Source: Plasmodium coatneyi (taxonomy: Eukaryota > Apicomplexa > Aconoidasida > Haemosporida > Plasmodiidae). Taken from it: a stretch of 64,000 bases of DNA. Numbering within the stretch: position 1 is the stretch's first letter; each line of letters starts with the position of its first letter. The notes beneath the pieces were generated by a model. That model made no database searches. It was not told the DNA's origin and was given only the letters and a program-made list of their open reading frames with translations. Position numbers and translations under genes: made by a program. The stretch covers positions 650,501 through 714,500 of the forward strand of contig NC_033558.1 in the NCBI RefSeq assembly GCF_001680005.1. The letters run 5' to 3'. Below, one piece after another: positions 52,028 to 63,200 of this stretch.

Positions 52028-55000
52028 TCAACCCCTCAAATGTGCTGCCCCCCCGGCGAACTGATCAAACACGTTGCCACCCCCATTCGACATCTTTGGC
52101 CCAAAGGCGGCGGGGACACTCTTATCCATTTTATCCATTTTGCAATTAACTGCATTCCCATCGGAGTGAAAATAGTTCCCAAAGGTGGTCAAGTCAGCGG
52201 TCGAGTTGTCCGGAGGGCTTCTCACATCCTCATGGCTATTTACATACCCATTTGGGTAGCTATGGTGAGATGCACAGGTGGCCATGCTGCGAATCTTGTC
52301 ATCACCCCTCGCGTAATTGTAATGGTATCCAGGATGGTTGACGCGCAGGGCCCAGTTTGTGTTAGCCCCATTTGTGTATTCGTCCAACTGTCCGAATGGG
52401 AAGCCATTTTGTAGCTTAAGGATTTCTTCCCCGTGGGGCGGGTAGGCATGGTGACTACTGTTAAAGCCTTTTTGCAGGTTTACGATCGATGGTTTGTTCG
52501 CCGCGAACGTGTGGGCCATGTGCCTCGAGTGCAGGTTGTACGCGTTGATGCTGTGGACTAGGTTGTTCTGGTTGTGTGAGGAGGAGTTTCCCACGTGACC
52601 GGTGGGGTTGTTCAAGCGGTTTGGATGGTTACTTACCAGGTTGGGGTGGTTATTCCCCCGGTTAGGCTGGTTTGGTACACGGTTAGGTGGGTTTTCCCCT
52701 AGGCTAGTGAAGTCTCCACTGCACCTAATCACGTGATCAAATCCCCCAGATTGGTTCCCCTTGCGAGGATAACTGTATCCATCGAAGTGGGGCGCAGTTC
52801 GAGGGGGTTCCTCCTTGTTGCCACTGCAAACACGTACGTCCCTGCTACCCCCGTCGGTGAACTGGCCCCAGTTACGCACCATATCCCCCTGAATTTTTCT
52901 GAACAAGGCGGGTGAGTAGGCATCGTCCCAATCGGAAAGCATAAGAGGTAGGAAGTGACCACTGCGAGATTTGTTGGAGGACCCCCCCTGCACCATCAAA
53001 TTTTTCTTAATGGAGCAGATGCACAGATTGGCTTCCTCTCTCAAGCCATCCGGAACGGAGTTGTATTTAATTAGTTCGAACAGGGCGAAGAGTCTCGCGT
53101 TTTCAGGTCCATAAACAGACACGGAAAACTGTCTACTCTTTTTCACAAGTGAGTTTTCATTCCCGGGGGGGTGGCTCTCCTGGAAGCTTCCACTACCGGT
53201 CTCAGTCTTTGTGTTGATCACTGTGTTTGTCTCCGTATTCATCTCTGTTTTCGCCATAGCCGCATGGACACCTCCATTATGGCAATTTATTTCTTGGAGA
53301 CCCTTCTGGACAAACCATTCCGCCCTCCAGCACTCCTTCCCCCGCACAATAACTTTGTAAATTCTCCCGGGAATTTTTTTTTTCTTTTTTTTTTTTTTTT
53401 CCGCCTTTACCTTTTTCTTCGACATTGGTGTGAGTAGTTTTCTCTTGCGTGTTCTTCCCGGTGCGCTTCGTCTTCGTGGGTGCAGATTCTCTGCGCATGT
53501 ATATTTTCGCACCTCATGGGGAGTTGTGTCTGTTGGTCCATCTGCCAAACGGGCTCTGCTATTCATCTGTGCACATTCCAATTCGTATGTCACTTTGCGT
53601 TTTCTAACACCTGTTCGATTATACGTGTGGTTACTCTCTCCAGTGCTTCCTATGAAGGAGCGACTTTGTGTGTTCACGAAATGGATGTCCCTCTGTTGTT
53701 CCCCAGGGTTAACTTCCTCTTTAACTTTCATTTGGCCACTTCCACGGTGGAGTGTTTCATTTGATTGTTCACTCGTCATTGACTCGGGGGTCTCCTCTCC
53801 GTTATCCTTGATGGTTAAGTAGGCCCCACCCCCTGGTGTGTATATATGTATATTATTTTTGCTTCTCCTAAAATGGTAAATACGTTTGGAGGAGGCCTCT
53901 TCGCTGGTTAGGGTTTCACAAAACGTCTTGTCCTCGTCGGATGGGATGTCCCCATCATGGTTCATGTCTACCTGGGTACTTCCACCTTCATTCCCCTTTG
54001 GTATCGTTAAGCATTCATGGGTGCCACTACGCTTGTTCGTTTCATCGCTACCATTTGAAGTGCAGCAAAGCAATTCATCACTTAGGGTAGACATCAGGGG
54101 TGGGTAACCACTTGGGTCTCTCACCAACTCAGGTTTGTTCTCCTCGAAGGATTTTCCTCCATTGGTGGGAGTGGCCATTTTGCCGTCGCGGGAGACTTTC
54201 TCATCCACCACACTATCTGTTTTCTCAGCATCGTCATCATCTTTTTCACTTTTGGAGGAGTCCCAGTGTGGGAGATCTGACGAGGGGCACTCGGTCCCTC
54301 TGCACCCCCCCGGCTGGTTTGCATATCCATTCCTCATCTGCAGTGACGACTGGCTATAATTTTGGTTAGACCCCAAAATTGTCGAAGCTGAATCTGTACA
54401 CAGGGTAGATGCAAAGGTGGGATCACTTCCTACCCTGGGATTTGTTAGAGCACATTCATCTGTCCTTAAAGGTAAGCCAACACCATTATTTCCCCCCTTT
54501 AACACAGACTCGATCTCGGATGAGCTCTTCATTTGGTCCTCATTTTCCTTCGTAATGAATCGGTTTGTAATTTTTAAATGTGCTATACCTACATGTTTTA
54601 CGTCAGCCTGTTCGTCTGCTTCGTGGGACATCCTACCACACAGGGGGTCACTTACATCGTTCTTCATCTGCTCAAATTTCTCTTCCCCCCCTGATACTTC
54701 CTCTTTACTTTCCTCTCCTGTTTTTACCTTTTCATATATACTGTTACTGGCTTCATGTTTAACCTTCTCTAAAAGGGAGTGTTGCGCATTTGTGGGTGTC
54801 TCCACTGGGGGGGACAACCTGTGTGTGCTGTTCTGTGGGTGCCCCTTGGAAGTGCCGCCATAAAGATTACCCCCTTCAACCGGGTTGTGCTCAAACGGGG
54901 CGATTTCCATCGGAGATGTTAACTCCTTCATCGCGGTCAATCTCAACCCCCCTAACGGTTGCATCGTTCCGCCTTTATATTTTAATAAAGCATCGTCCAC

Positions 55001-55129
55001 TATTTGATGTTCTTCCGATTTGGCTTTTCTGCAGGGGGGAATATCTCCCCGGATGCGTCTTTCACATCTGCGCTTTGAGTCACTGGGCCAGTCCCCTAAG
55101 ATGGGGGCGCTCGCCTTCCGCTTGTGCAT
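52028..55129 (-). CDS. Putative transcription factor with a split AP2-like domain
   Basis: Predicted 1033-residue protein, starting at the first ATG (55129) below a GTG-only extension. Most of it is hydrophilic, Ser/Asn/Gly/Glu-rich and disordered. A Lys-rich tract leads into a compact domain at about 587-691. It shows strand-like IYKVIVRGKE, then CWRAEWFVQKG, then after an insert of roughly 45-50 residues KKSRQFSVSVYGPENARLFALFELIKYN. This follows the AP2 pattern W.A.W......k.FSv..yG...A...A with three strands and a helix, but with the strand 2-3 loop greatly enlarged. ApiAP2 proteins are the main sequence-specific regulators in Plasmodium. A second, unnamed conserved-looking patch is at about 415-445 (SKRIYHFRRSKNNIHIYTPGG). 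Repeats of an Asn-His-Pro-Asn-Arg type occur near 855-880. The domain call is by pattern only. Confidence 0.6.
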   Translation of the reverse strand: MHKRKASAPILGDWPSDSKRRCERRIRGDIPPCRKAKSEEHQIVDDALLKYKGGTMQPLGGLRLTAMKELTSPMEIAPFEHNPVEGGNLYGGTSKGHPQNSTHRLSPPVETPTNAQHSLLEKVKHEASNSIYEKVKTGEESKEEVSGGEEKFEQMKNDVSDPLCGRMSHEADEQADVKHVGIAHLKITNRFITKENEDQMKSSSEIESVLKGGNNGVGLPLRTDECALTNPRVGSDPTFASTLCTDSASTILGSNQNYSQSSLQMRNGYANQPGGCRGTECPSSDLPHWDSSKSEKDDDDAEKTDSVVDEKVSRDGKMATPTNGGKSFEENKPELVRDPSGYPPLMSTLSDELLCCTSNGSDETNKRSGTHECLTIPKGNEGGSTQVDMNHDGDIPSDEDKTFCETLTSEEASSKRIYHFRRSKNNIHIYTPGGGAYLTIKDNGEETPESMTSEQSNETLHRGSGQMKVKEEVNPGEQQRDIHFVNTQSRSFIGSTGESNHTYNRTGVRKRKVTYELECAQMNSRARLADGPTDTTPHEVRKYTCAENLHPRRRSAPGRTRKRKLLTPMSKKKVKAEKKKKKKKKIPGRIYKVIVRGKECWRAEWFVQKGLQEINCHNGGVHAAMAKTEMNTETNTVINTKTETGSGSFQESHPPGNENSLVKKSRQFSVSVYGPENARLFALFELIKYNSVPDGLREEANLCICSIKKNLMVQGGSSNKSRSGHFLPLMLSDWDDAYSPALFRKIQGDMVRNWGQFTDGGSRDVRVCSGNKEEPPRTAPHFDGYSYPRKGNQSGGFDHVIRCSGDFTSLGENPPNRVPNQPNRGNNHPNLVSNHPNRLNNPTGHVGNSSSHNQNNLVHSINAYNLHSRHMAHTFAANKPSIVNLQKGFNSSHHAYPPHGEEILKLQNGFPFGQLDEYTNGANTNWALRVNHPGYHYNYARGDDKIRSMATCASHHSYPNGYVNSHEDVRSPPDNSTADLTTFGNYFHSDGNAVNCKMDKMDKSVPAAFGPKMSNGGGNVFDQFAGGAAHLRG
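53057..53371 (-). other. AP2-like domain coding segment with long strand 2-3 insertion
   Basis: Codes for residues about 587-691 of the protein above. Conserved-looking positions are Trp and Ala-Glu-Trp of the second strand, Phe-Ser-Val and Tyr-Gly of the third strand, and an Ala-rich helix. The insert between them is Thr/Asn-rich (TETNTVINTKTETGSG) and looks like species-specific low complexity. Confidence 0.55.
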
Positions 55130-56570
55130 TAGCCTGAGGGTGCGATGGCCACACAGAACCACTCACAAGTGTAGATAATCTTGCCTCGCTTAAAATGTTG
55201 TTAAACGTAGAAATTAGTAACGACAAAGAATTGGCAGGCAACTAGCCAAATTGTAAAAAAGAAAAAAAAGAACGAAACTAGCGGCGTAGGTAAAAGTATG
55301 CTGTAGCTTTCCCTACTTTTGTAAAGACACAAAATGGTTGGAGTTTTATCTGCCCAAATGGTATGTAGAGGTAGGCACGTGCCGACCTGTCTACGCCCCT
55401 ACGTGCGCTGAGAAGACAACTGAGCTCCACCTTAGGTGAAATTAACAAAACTGGACCTACTTTGCCGCTCTGCTGCGTGAGCAATGGGAGAGTTAGATGT
55501 TTGTTTGGATTTTCCTTCACGTCAGTGCAGCGAACGGATTGGCGGGTGCGGCCGAAAAGGAGCCGAAGTTAAGCCAAGGTGAAGTAAAAGAGAAGCCAAA
55601 GTAAAGCTAAATCGAAGCCAACACAAAGCTGCAACGAAGTACATGCCCTTTTAATGCATGTCTTCGTCGATCAAGCTTCACAACGGAAAACACAAGTGGG
55701 TTAATATACGATATCCACGCTGCTGCGATTTTGACCAGGCATATGAAAGGGACATTTCATTTTGTCTCTATTTTTTATATTGCTATTTCCGAGTGCACTT
55801 GCGATGGGGGCGGTATGCTTTTTCTTTTATTTTCTTTTATTTTCTTTTATTTTTTTTTTCCAAGTGTTTGTTTATGAGTATATGTACACCTTTTTTTTTG
55901 TGTGCAACTTTGGGCGGACCCCCCTGTCCGGACATATGCGTGCTTACGGGTGAATGCACAACATAGGTCATAATAGAGTGCGTAATTCGTTGGGATGCCT
56001 TCCAAAAATGGGATCCTTCAACCGAGGGTGGGAGGGTTGCACACCTGGCAACTCCTACACGTGAGGTCCCCTTTCCGCTGTGTCGCTGGTCAGACGTATC
56101 CGCATTGGACAGGTGACACCCCCTCCTGTAGGTGCAAACCTATTTTGATCAACACTCTGTTCAGGAGGGGACATATACACTCACATTGGTGTCCTTTTCT
56201 TATGATAATTTCACATCACCTTATTTTTTTTTTTTTCTATTCGGGTGAATCCGGTGTATATAAAGGAGGTCTACTCCTCGCAACTTTCGACGGATACACC
56301 CAACTAGTCGAAGCTACTGGGAAGGATATGTTTTTCCGGTTTATTGTCCTTTCCTCGTTTTGATCCATTTTGTGTTTATGCTAGTGGCACCTTTTAATAT
56401 CACGCTGTTGTTTACCCTACACCCTTCCGCTCGAGTACCATTTTGCTCCTACTCCATTTCCAATTGCGGCCACTACAACCGTTACCCCATTTTTTGGTGA
56501 ACTATCAAATCGTCGTAACTATTTTGGGGGTGTTCCCTTTATCAATTAACCGTGGTGAAAATTCCCGCGG

Positions 56571-56603
<33 letters not shown>

Positions 56604-57405
56604 GCCTCTCCATCGTTATTCCTTCCCCCTATGGGGTGTTATAAAACTTAGCTAATTTGCGTTTCGCAATGTTGGGGATTTGGCAGAACTTACAGGAAAG
56701 CACGTAAGGATAAAGGTAATAATTTCTACATTTTTTTTTTTTTCTGGGGAAAACTCCCTCCCCCATACGCTACGTCGCAATTGTTGCGTAGCATCCGCTC
56801 TGAGCATCGCTTTTGCGCGACGGGGGAAGGAAAGAAATAAGGAAGTGAGGATGGAAGGGTGGAAGAGAAGAGGCAAATGGAGGACACGCGAAGAAGAACA
56901 ACATAATGATCACGTTCTTCTTTTTTTTTAACCCCCCAAATATATGCTAATATAAAAAAAAAGAAAATGCCCGTACGATTTGACGCGAGCCACGGAAGGA
57001 CCCACCCCATTTTTCCAACGTGTCCTACAGACACACTGTGCGCAGATTTGCGTCTGACCTGTTTGCAAGTTTATCTACGCAAGTAGTTGCTTCTTTCTCC
57101 TTTTTCATCTTTTCCTTACTTCTCCCATCTGGGGGTGTCCGATTCATTTTTTTACCTTAAAAATGATGAAAGAGCACGTTGCATGTCCTACCATCTGAGC
57201 GTGCAAGTGGGCTCGGGGGTGTTCTTCGAGGAAGCTAGAGAATGCTCACCACGATGCCCCCCTTCACCCCCTTTTTTTTTAAAAAACATAGTTTGTACCC
57301 ATCGGGGGTGACACCCTTGGTGTGCATGTGTGTGTCTACCGCAAAAGCATTTCGTTGCAACTTTTATGTTCCATCGCTGCTTTGTTTTCCCGCCTGTTGA
57401 TCACT
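55130..57405. promoter_or_regulatory. Long divergent upstream region (AP2-like gene / MAD1-like gene)
   Basis: About 2.3 kb between two divergent starts. It holds a TTTTC/TTTTA-type microsatellite at about 55829-55860, a T run near 56224-56237 and an A run of about 28 bases near 56573-56600. The open frames are short and homopolymer-driven. No gene recognised. Regulators such as ApiAP2 genes often have long upstream regions, which fits. Confidence 0.5.
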
Positions 57406-59748
57406 ATGGGCGGGGGAAACGAAAAGGACGAGGCGAAAACGAAGGAGGAAGAAATTTTCAAGCTAAGGAAGCTGGCTGCGATTTTCAAGAGTGAGTGTAA
57501 AAAGTTGAAGGAGGAGAATGACGCGCTGAAGAGGAGCGGGAGCATTCCCAAGGGGGGAGAGGAAACTACCACCCCGAATGTGGTAGAACAGCTAAAGAAT
57601 GAGTGTGCCAAACGGATGGCCGTAGAGAAGAGCTACAAAAAGTTGAAAAGCTTCACCCTGATGCTGGAGGAAAAAATGACCCAAATGAAAAGTGAAAGTA
57701 AAAAAAGGTACACAGAAATGGAAGAAAAACTGAAGTCCTGTCAGAACGAATTGTCTGCATCGCAAGGTGAAAGCGAGCAGTTAAGGAGGACGATCCAGGA
57801 GAAAGAAATAACCATGGAAAAGCTAGTAAACAAAATGGAACAATTTAAAACGTACCTAAAGGAAAACAAAGGGATGACAGACATGGCAGAAAATAGCATC
57901 AACCAAGCAGTGGAATATAAAATACAAATAAAGAAGCTGAAGGAACATCTGGAGGGGGTAAAAAAAACAGAGGAAATTACAGCCAAGGAGAGACAACAGT
58001 ACAGAAGCATGATCATGCTCTGCTCCCAATATAAACAAAAGTGTAAACAACTGCCCCTTCTGGAAAATAAAGTTGAAATGTTAGAAAGAAAAATAAAAGA
58101 ATTAGAAATATACAAAAGTAGAGATAAAGAAAAAATGGAAAATATCGCGGAGCTGAGAAAAAGTCTCATAAATGAACAGGTCGAAAAGGAGAAACTGAAT
58201 GAGCAACTAAACGAATGGATTAATTTTGCCAAATTGTACATAGATAAAAATGCCATCGATGTGGAAAGTCTGAAGAGATCCATGCAGCAGATTCATGAAA
58301 AGTACACGAACGTTAGTTCCACCAAAACGGATTTAGAACTGCAGTATAGAAAGCTAGCTGCTGACATGGAAATGGTAAGACAAACGCTGGAAGATAAAAT
58401 GTTAGAAGTTAAAATAGTTACCAATAAGAATAGGCAGCTCGAGAAGATGTACGAGTTTGCCAAGAGGGACTACATGAGGGAGGTTGCCAAAAGGGGGGAA
58501 GCCTCCAGTGCGCCATGCAAGGAGGATAGTACAACTGAGGAGGACACCCAGAAGGGAAACACCACTTTGGAGAAATCCCTCACGGAGTACAAAGCCAAGT
58601 ACGACTTCTTCCTATCGGACAACGAGCAGAAGGAGAAACTCATAGAGGAGCTAACCGAACGAGTGAAGAAATATCAGAGAGACTTTGAGCAGGTGTCTCT
58701 GAAGCAAAAAAGCGCAGAGACCGCCTCAGATGAGTTGCAACTCTACCAGAAGGAAATACTAATTCTAAAGGAAGAGATACAGAATTATAAAAAAAAGATT
58801 GTCACATTAGAAGGAGACTTGATGCATGTGAAGAATGAATGGAATGACGATAAAGAAAAGTACGAAACAGTGGTGAACGATTTAAGGGAGGCCGTTAGGA
58901 AAGCCCAATTTGAGAACAAAATCAGTGGCTCTGCAGGAAGTTCTTCTTCCAACCAGGGAGGAACTACCCCCGAGGGGAAGAAGCACCATAAGGAAGAAGA
59001 CAACGATGCACATAACACGCTGAGTGCACTATACAACCAACTAGATAACCACTCCTCTGTGGATGAAATCGAGTTGGTAACCCTACGGAATGAAAACTTG
59101 TACCTAAAATCTAAAATAGAAGTGGTAAAAATATTTTATGCAAACCAAATTAAGAGCTATAGGGAAGCCTTCCTCTATATTTTAGGGTGGGATATTCAAA
59201 TCGAGCAGAGTGACCAAGACATCTTCTTCATTCTCACCTCTTTATTTTCGACCCACGATGGGAAGTTCATTTTTATAAAAAGCAACGGGGGTAAGGACAA
59301 GCGCCCTCTTGCATCGCACGTAGAGGAGGAGAGGCACGCCAAGCGGGTGAAGCGCCATGAGGAAGCAGCTTCCTCCCTTGAAGGGGTTTCCCCACCATCA
59401 AACGGAAATCAGGGCACCCCAAATGATGGCGCTTCCCCATATGAAGGGCTAACCAGCGAGCGAGACGAGATTGCTGCGCCCACCCCCCTGGACGTGTCCA
59501 AGGCCAATTTCGAAAACACAAACGTGGCCCGCTCCTCCATCGTGAAAGGCTGCAAGTACAATTTGCTACTACATGGCCATTATGGCCTCAAGTGGAACGA
59601 CAACGAGGACTGGAAGAATCACATTAACAAAATTAACACCTACCCTGTCCTCCTCTCCATGTCCTGCATAGAGGAGTTCAACAACATCAAGGCGCAGTAC
59701 AGCAACAGCATGGGCAAGAATTCCCAGGGCATGCTCTTCAAGCTGTAA
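57406..59748 (+). CDS. MAD1-like spindle checkpoint coiled-coil protein
   Basis: Predicted 780-residue protein starting at MGGGNEKDEAK (57406), the first ATG. Residues about 10-510 are nearly continuous heptad-rich coiled coil (Glu/Lys/Leu). After a short Ser/Gly linker the C-terminus has a compact region: a helix ENLYLKSKIEVVKIFYANQIKSYREAF, then LYILGWDI, then FFILTSLFSTHDGKFIFI. Animal MAD1 C-terminal domains show the same order, F/YRE...Y.I..LTS.YAEH....L.F, and end with a segment like the terminal LLSMSCIEEFNN here. A low-complexity insert of about 80 residues interrupts it. MAD1 anchors MAD2 in the spindle assembly checkpoint and binds the nuclear pore. Plasmodium mitosis is closed and its checkpoint reduced, so the role may differ. 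A golgin or other coiled-coil protein is the alternative. Confidence 0.55.
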   Translation: MGGGNEKDEAKTKEEEIFKLRKLAAIFKSECKKLKEENDALKRSGSIPKGGEETTTPNVVEQLKNECAKRMAVEKSYKKLKSFTLMLEEKMTQMKSESKKRYTEMEEKLKSCQNELSASQGESEQLRRTIQEKEITMEKLVNKMEQFKTYLKENKGMTDMAENSINQAVEYKIQIKKLKEHLEGVKKTEEITAKERQQYRSMIMLCSQYKQKCKQLPLLENKVEMLERKIKELEIYKSRDKEKMENIAELRKSLINEQVEKEKLNEQLNEWINFAKLYIDKNAIDVESLKRSMQQIHEKYTNVSSTKTDLELQYRKLAADMEMVRQTLEDKMLEVKIVTNKNRQLEKMYEFAKRDYMREVAKRGEASSAPCKEDSTTEEDTQKGNTTLEKSLTEYKAKYDFFLSDNEQKEKLIEELTERVKKYQRDFEQVSLKQKSAETASDELQLYQKEILILKEEIQNYKKKIVTLEGDLMHVKNEWNDDKEKYETVVNDLREAVRKAQFENKISGSAGSSSSNQGGTTPEGKKHHKEEDNDAHNTLSALYNQLDNHSSVDEIELVTLRNENLYLKSKIEVVKIFYANQIKSYREAFLYILGWDIQIEQSDQDIFFILTSLFSTHDGKFIFIKSNGGKDKRPLASHVEEERHAKRVKRHEEAASSLEGVSPPSNGNQGTPNDGASPYEGLTSERDEIAAPTPLDVSKANFENTNVARSSIVKGCKYNLLLHGHYGLKWNDNEDWKNHINKINTYPVLLSMSCIEEFNNIKAQYSNSMGKNSQGMLFKL

Positions 59749-60212
59749 CGATGCGCGTAACACTGTACCGTGCACGCACGTACGTATGAATGTACGTGTG
59801 TGTGTATTTTTTTTTCTGCCACTACCCCCCGGGGAGACGCAAACGAACGCCGCTTAAAAACACATTAATGGTACAAAAAAAAAAGTTGTTCCTTTTTGGA
59901 GCGTGCCATGTGAACGCTAAGCCAACCGCTCTGCCCTCGCTATGGAGCATGGAGCGCAAAAAAAAGGAGAGGTGCAAGCAGATCGCAATGTAGACACTAC
60001 CCTGCGTCCCTTCAGCAAATATACTTTGCTTAATAGGATGGCAGAAACATTTACAAATATGTGCACAACGTCTAACAGATGGTGCATGTGGGTTTTCCCC
60101 TTGGGCAGAGCTTTGTCGTCCGAAGGAGGAAAAAAAAAAAAAAAAAATTACACAAACATACGCACATATATATGGACCAGTGCATAGTGCGTGCGGACCG
60201 CCCCACTTCCCG
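59749..60212. other. Intergenic between convergent genes
   Basis: About 460 bp between the MAD1-like stop (+) and the stop of the Asn/Gly-rich gene (-). It contains A runs near 59875-59884 and 60131-60147. No gene recognised. Confidence 0.5.
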
Positions 60213-63200
60213 TTAGAAGTCCTCCAAGAATTCGTCCACCCACTCCTCGTTGTCCTCCTTCTCCCACTGCAGGTTTTTAATCTGGTTCACAGTTTTGCGC
60301 TTCTTGTTCACTTCCTTGTCGGCTTTATCATCGAACTCATCGTGGGTTGGATTCTTCCTCTGCAGGAGGACCTCATGGCCGTTTCTTTTTTTTCTCCTTT
60401 TCTTTCGTTTCCCCGGGGACATGTGCATGTTGCTGATGTGGTCATTCCGTGGGTAGTTTCCTTCGCCACTGTGTTGGTCGGCATGTTCTTCTTCCTCCTC
60501 ATACTCATCATCGTCATCACCATCGGCATCGTCTTCATCGTCACATTCGTCACCATCGTTATCGTGTCCGTTCAAATTATTTTCGCAGCTTAGATCTTCC
60601 GTGGAGACCGAAGATTGGCACAGGTGCTTGTTCTCCTCCTCGTGAGTAATTTCCTCATGCATACTCTGCGTAGAAATTACCACGTTGGAGTATTTTTTCA
60701 AAAAATGTAACCCATCATTGATCTTCTTAAACATATCATAATATTCCTCCGTTAGGTTAATCTGTTCCTCTTCTTTGGTGACAAATTCAGACTTCTTTTC
60801 TATGTCGAGAATCGTTTGAAGTTCCTTGCTTTTGTATGCAAACAATTTTAGCTTAGCACTCTCCATGAGGAGAAGAAGTTTTTTTTTCTTTGTATCTATT
60901 TGTCCCTTTATGGACGTACACAGTTCCTTCAGGTAGGACAACTTTTCTGCACTTTCTATTATGCTATGTTCATACTCATTTATTTTTTTATTTATCAAAT
61001 TCAGTTTTTCACTTTTCTTGAAATAGTGATGAAACGTTCCTTGCGCCTTCTGTGTGGGATCATAATTGTGTTCTTCGCCCTGTTGGTTTTCACCGACCGG
61101 TTTCGAAGTGAATACATTGGATGTGTTTTCCCCTTCCATCTTCCTCCCGATCAGCACATCGGGGATGATCAGCGAGTCCGAATAAATCAAGTACTTATTA
61201 AACACGTTCAGTAGTTTGCTAATCCCATCAAAGTCGAAGACCATACAGAACCAGGGGGTGTTGTGCAGGTCAGCCAATATTTCCCCTCGGTTCTTATTCT
61301 CACTGACTTGAACGTCACTTATTAAATTCTCGATATAGAGGGACATGTTCTGGTATATTTTCCTCTTCAAAGGCTCGATGATATACTTGGGGTTGAGGTA
61401 GAAGAAGACCTTCGTCTTGCTCTTGCTTCTTCTGTTGTTCCTGTTGCTCCTGGTCGGCTTGTTCTTCCCCTCGTGGTGCAGGTCGCTGTTGTGGTTGTCA
61501 CCGTGCGTCTGGTCTTGACCATCCTGGCCGTTACCTTCGCTGTTTGTGCATCCCACCTCCGCTGTCTCCTCATCCCTCCGCTTCTTCTCGGCGAATCGAT
61601 TCATCTTCTTCAAGTCGTACACGTGGCCCCAGCTGGGCACACCCCCCCCGATATTAGTAACCGCGTTGCCCATACTGGTGATGTTGTCCAACGGATCCTT
61701 ACGCACAATATCGGCGTCTCCATTAAAATCGACTGCACCGGGGATGTTACCAAGATTGGTACTTTCCTGTGCTTTCCCCTCGTCCGTACTCCCCTTGAAG
61801 GCCCCGCTACCCACGAACATGTCCACCTCCACGCTCTCATGCACTGCGGAAATGTTACCCCCCTTGGCACCTTCCCCAGGGAACTTCCCCTCCTGGTTGG
61901 CGTACTCACCAATATTGCCACTGTTCAATCTATCCGTTGTATTGCTGGCCAGTCTACTTTTAATGGGCGTACAAAGATGCTTCAGAAGGTTGGCGTAGTT
62001 GTCTGTGCTGATTACGTTGTTGTTTGGGGCCGTTTGGGTAACGGTGCACTGATTGGCGCCACGCGTGAGTGCGCTACCCCCGTCAGGCACTCCCCCTTTC
62101 AACACGGTTCCTTCTCTCTGCAAGTCTACCTTCTCTGAATTGCTTTTCAAATTGATTGGCCCACCCATGGAGTTTACATAATGCAGTCCGTTCGCATGGG
62201 GGACTCCTCCACCAAATAAATTCATGCCGCCATAATTGGAGTTCGTCCCATCCGTTCCCATACCAATAACCTCACCCACCTTCCCCTTGTTGTGAAGGTA
62301 TCCATAATTGATTAGGTTTCCCCTGCTTTTTAGGTGCCCCTCGGAGATTCCCTTATGGGCGTTCCCCACGCTAATAAGATTTCCACTGTTGGGCGCGTTG
62401 GCCATTGGGATACCCGCCAGATGAGTGTCTGAAATGTTACCCTGGTTGCTGTCGTGGCCCATCGGGGCGAAGTGACTTCCTCCCCCTTCCATTCCGAGGG
62501 CATTCCCACTTAACGGGTTAGTCATGCTATGTTTTCCATAGCTAGGAAGGTTGCCCCCGTTGGACAGGTTCATCCCTGGAATGCTCATTCCGTTGCTATT
62601 AAGTGTACCAGTCAGTAGGGTGCTGTTCAATATTGTCCCTTTATTCATACTGTTGGACCCCTGTGCAGGTGGAACGTTAAACGTGTCCAGCTTATTCATT
62701 CCGTTGCCAAAGTTACCTATATGGTTGAAGCTCTGGTTGTTATTCACCCGGTGGTGATGGCTACTCACCGTGTTGGTAAAATTACTGAAGGAGATTTTCT
62801 GTCTCAGCTGACCCAACTGATTCAACTGACTCAGGTTTGTCGACATGTTCGACGCATCTACGTCTTTCAATTTATTTCCCTGGTTGTCGAATATTTTCAA
62901 ATTTGGGTTCTTGGTGTTGCTCAGATTATCGGGTGTCTGGAAGGGTACTTGGTTCATGGCTGTATCACTGACGGGGGGGTTGTTCCTGGCCATTCCTCCA
63001 TTAATAAAGTTGGATAAGCTGCTTTGCGCATTTCCCACTGCTGCGCTGTTAGTATTCACGTTTGCGTTTGTGCCACCCTGAATCGTGCGGTACATGCTGC
63101 CAAAGAGGCCGTCTTTCATCATGCTATCCACGCGATTGGCCTCGGAGTGGCCGCCCTCATACGCCGCTGCGCTCTTCCCCGACGTTGGCATGGGCCCACC

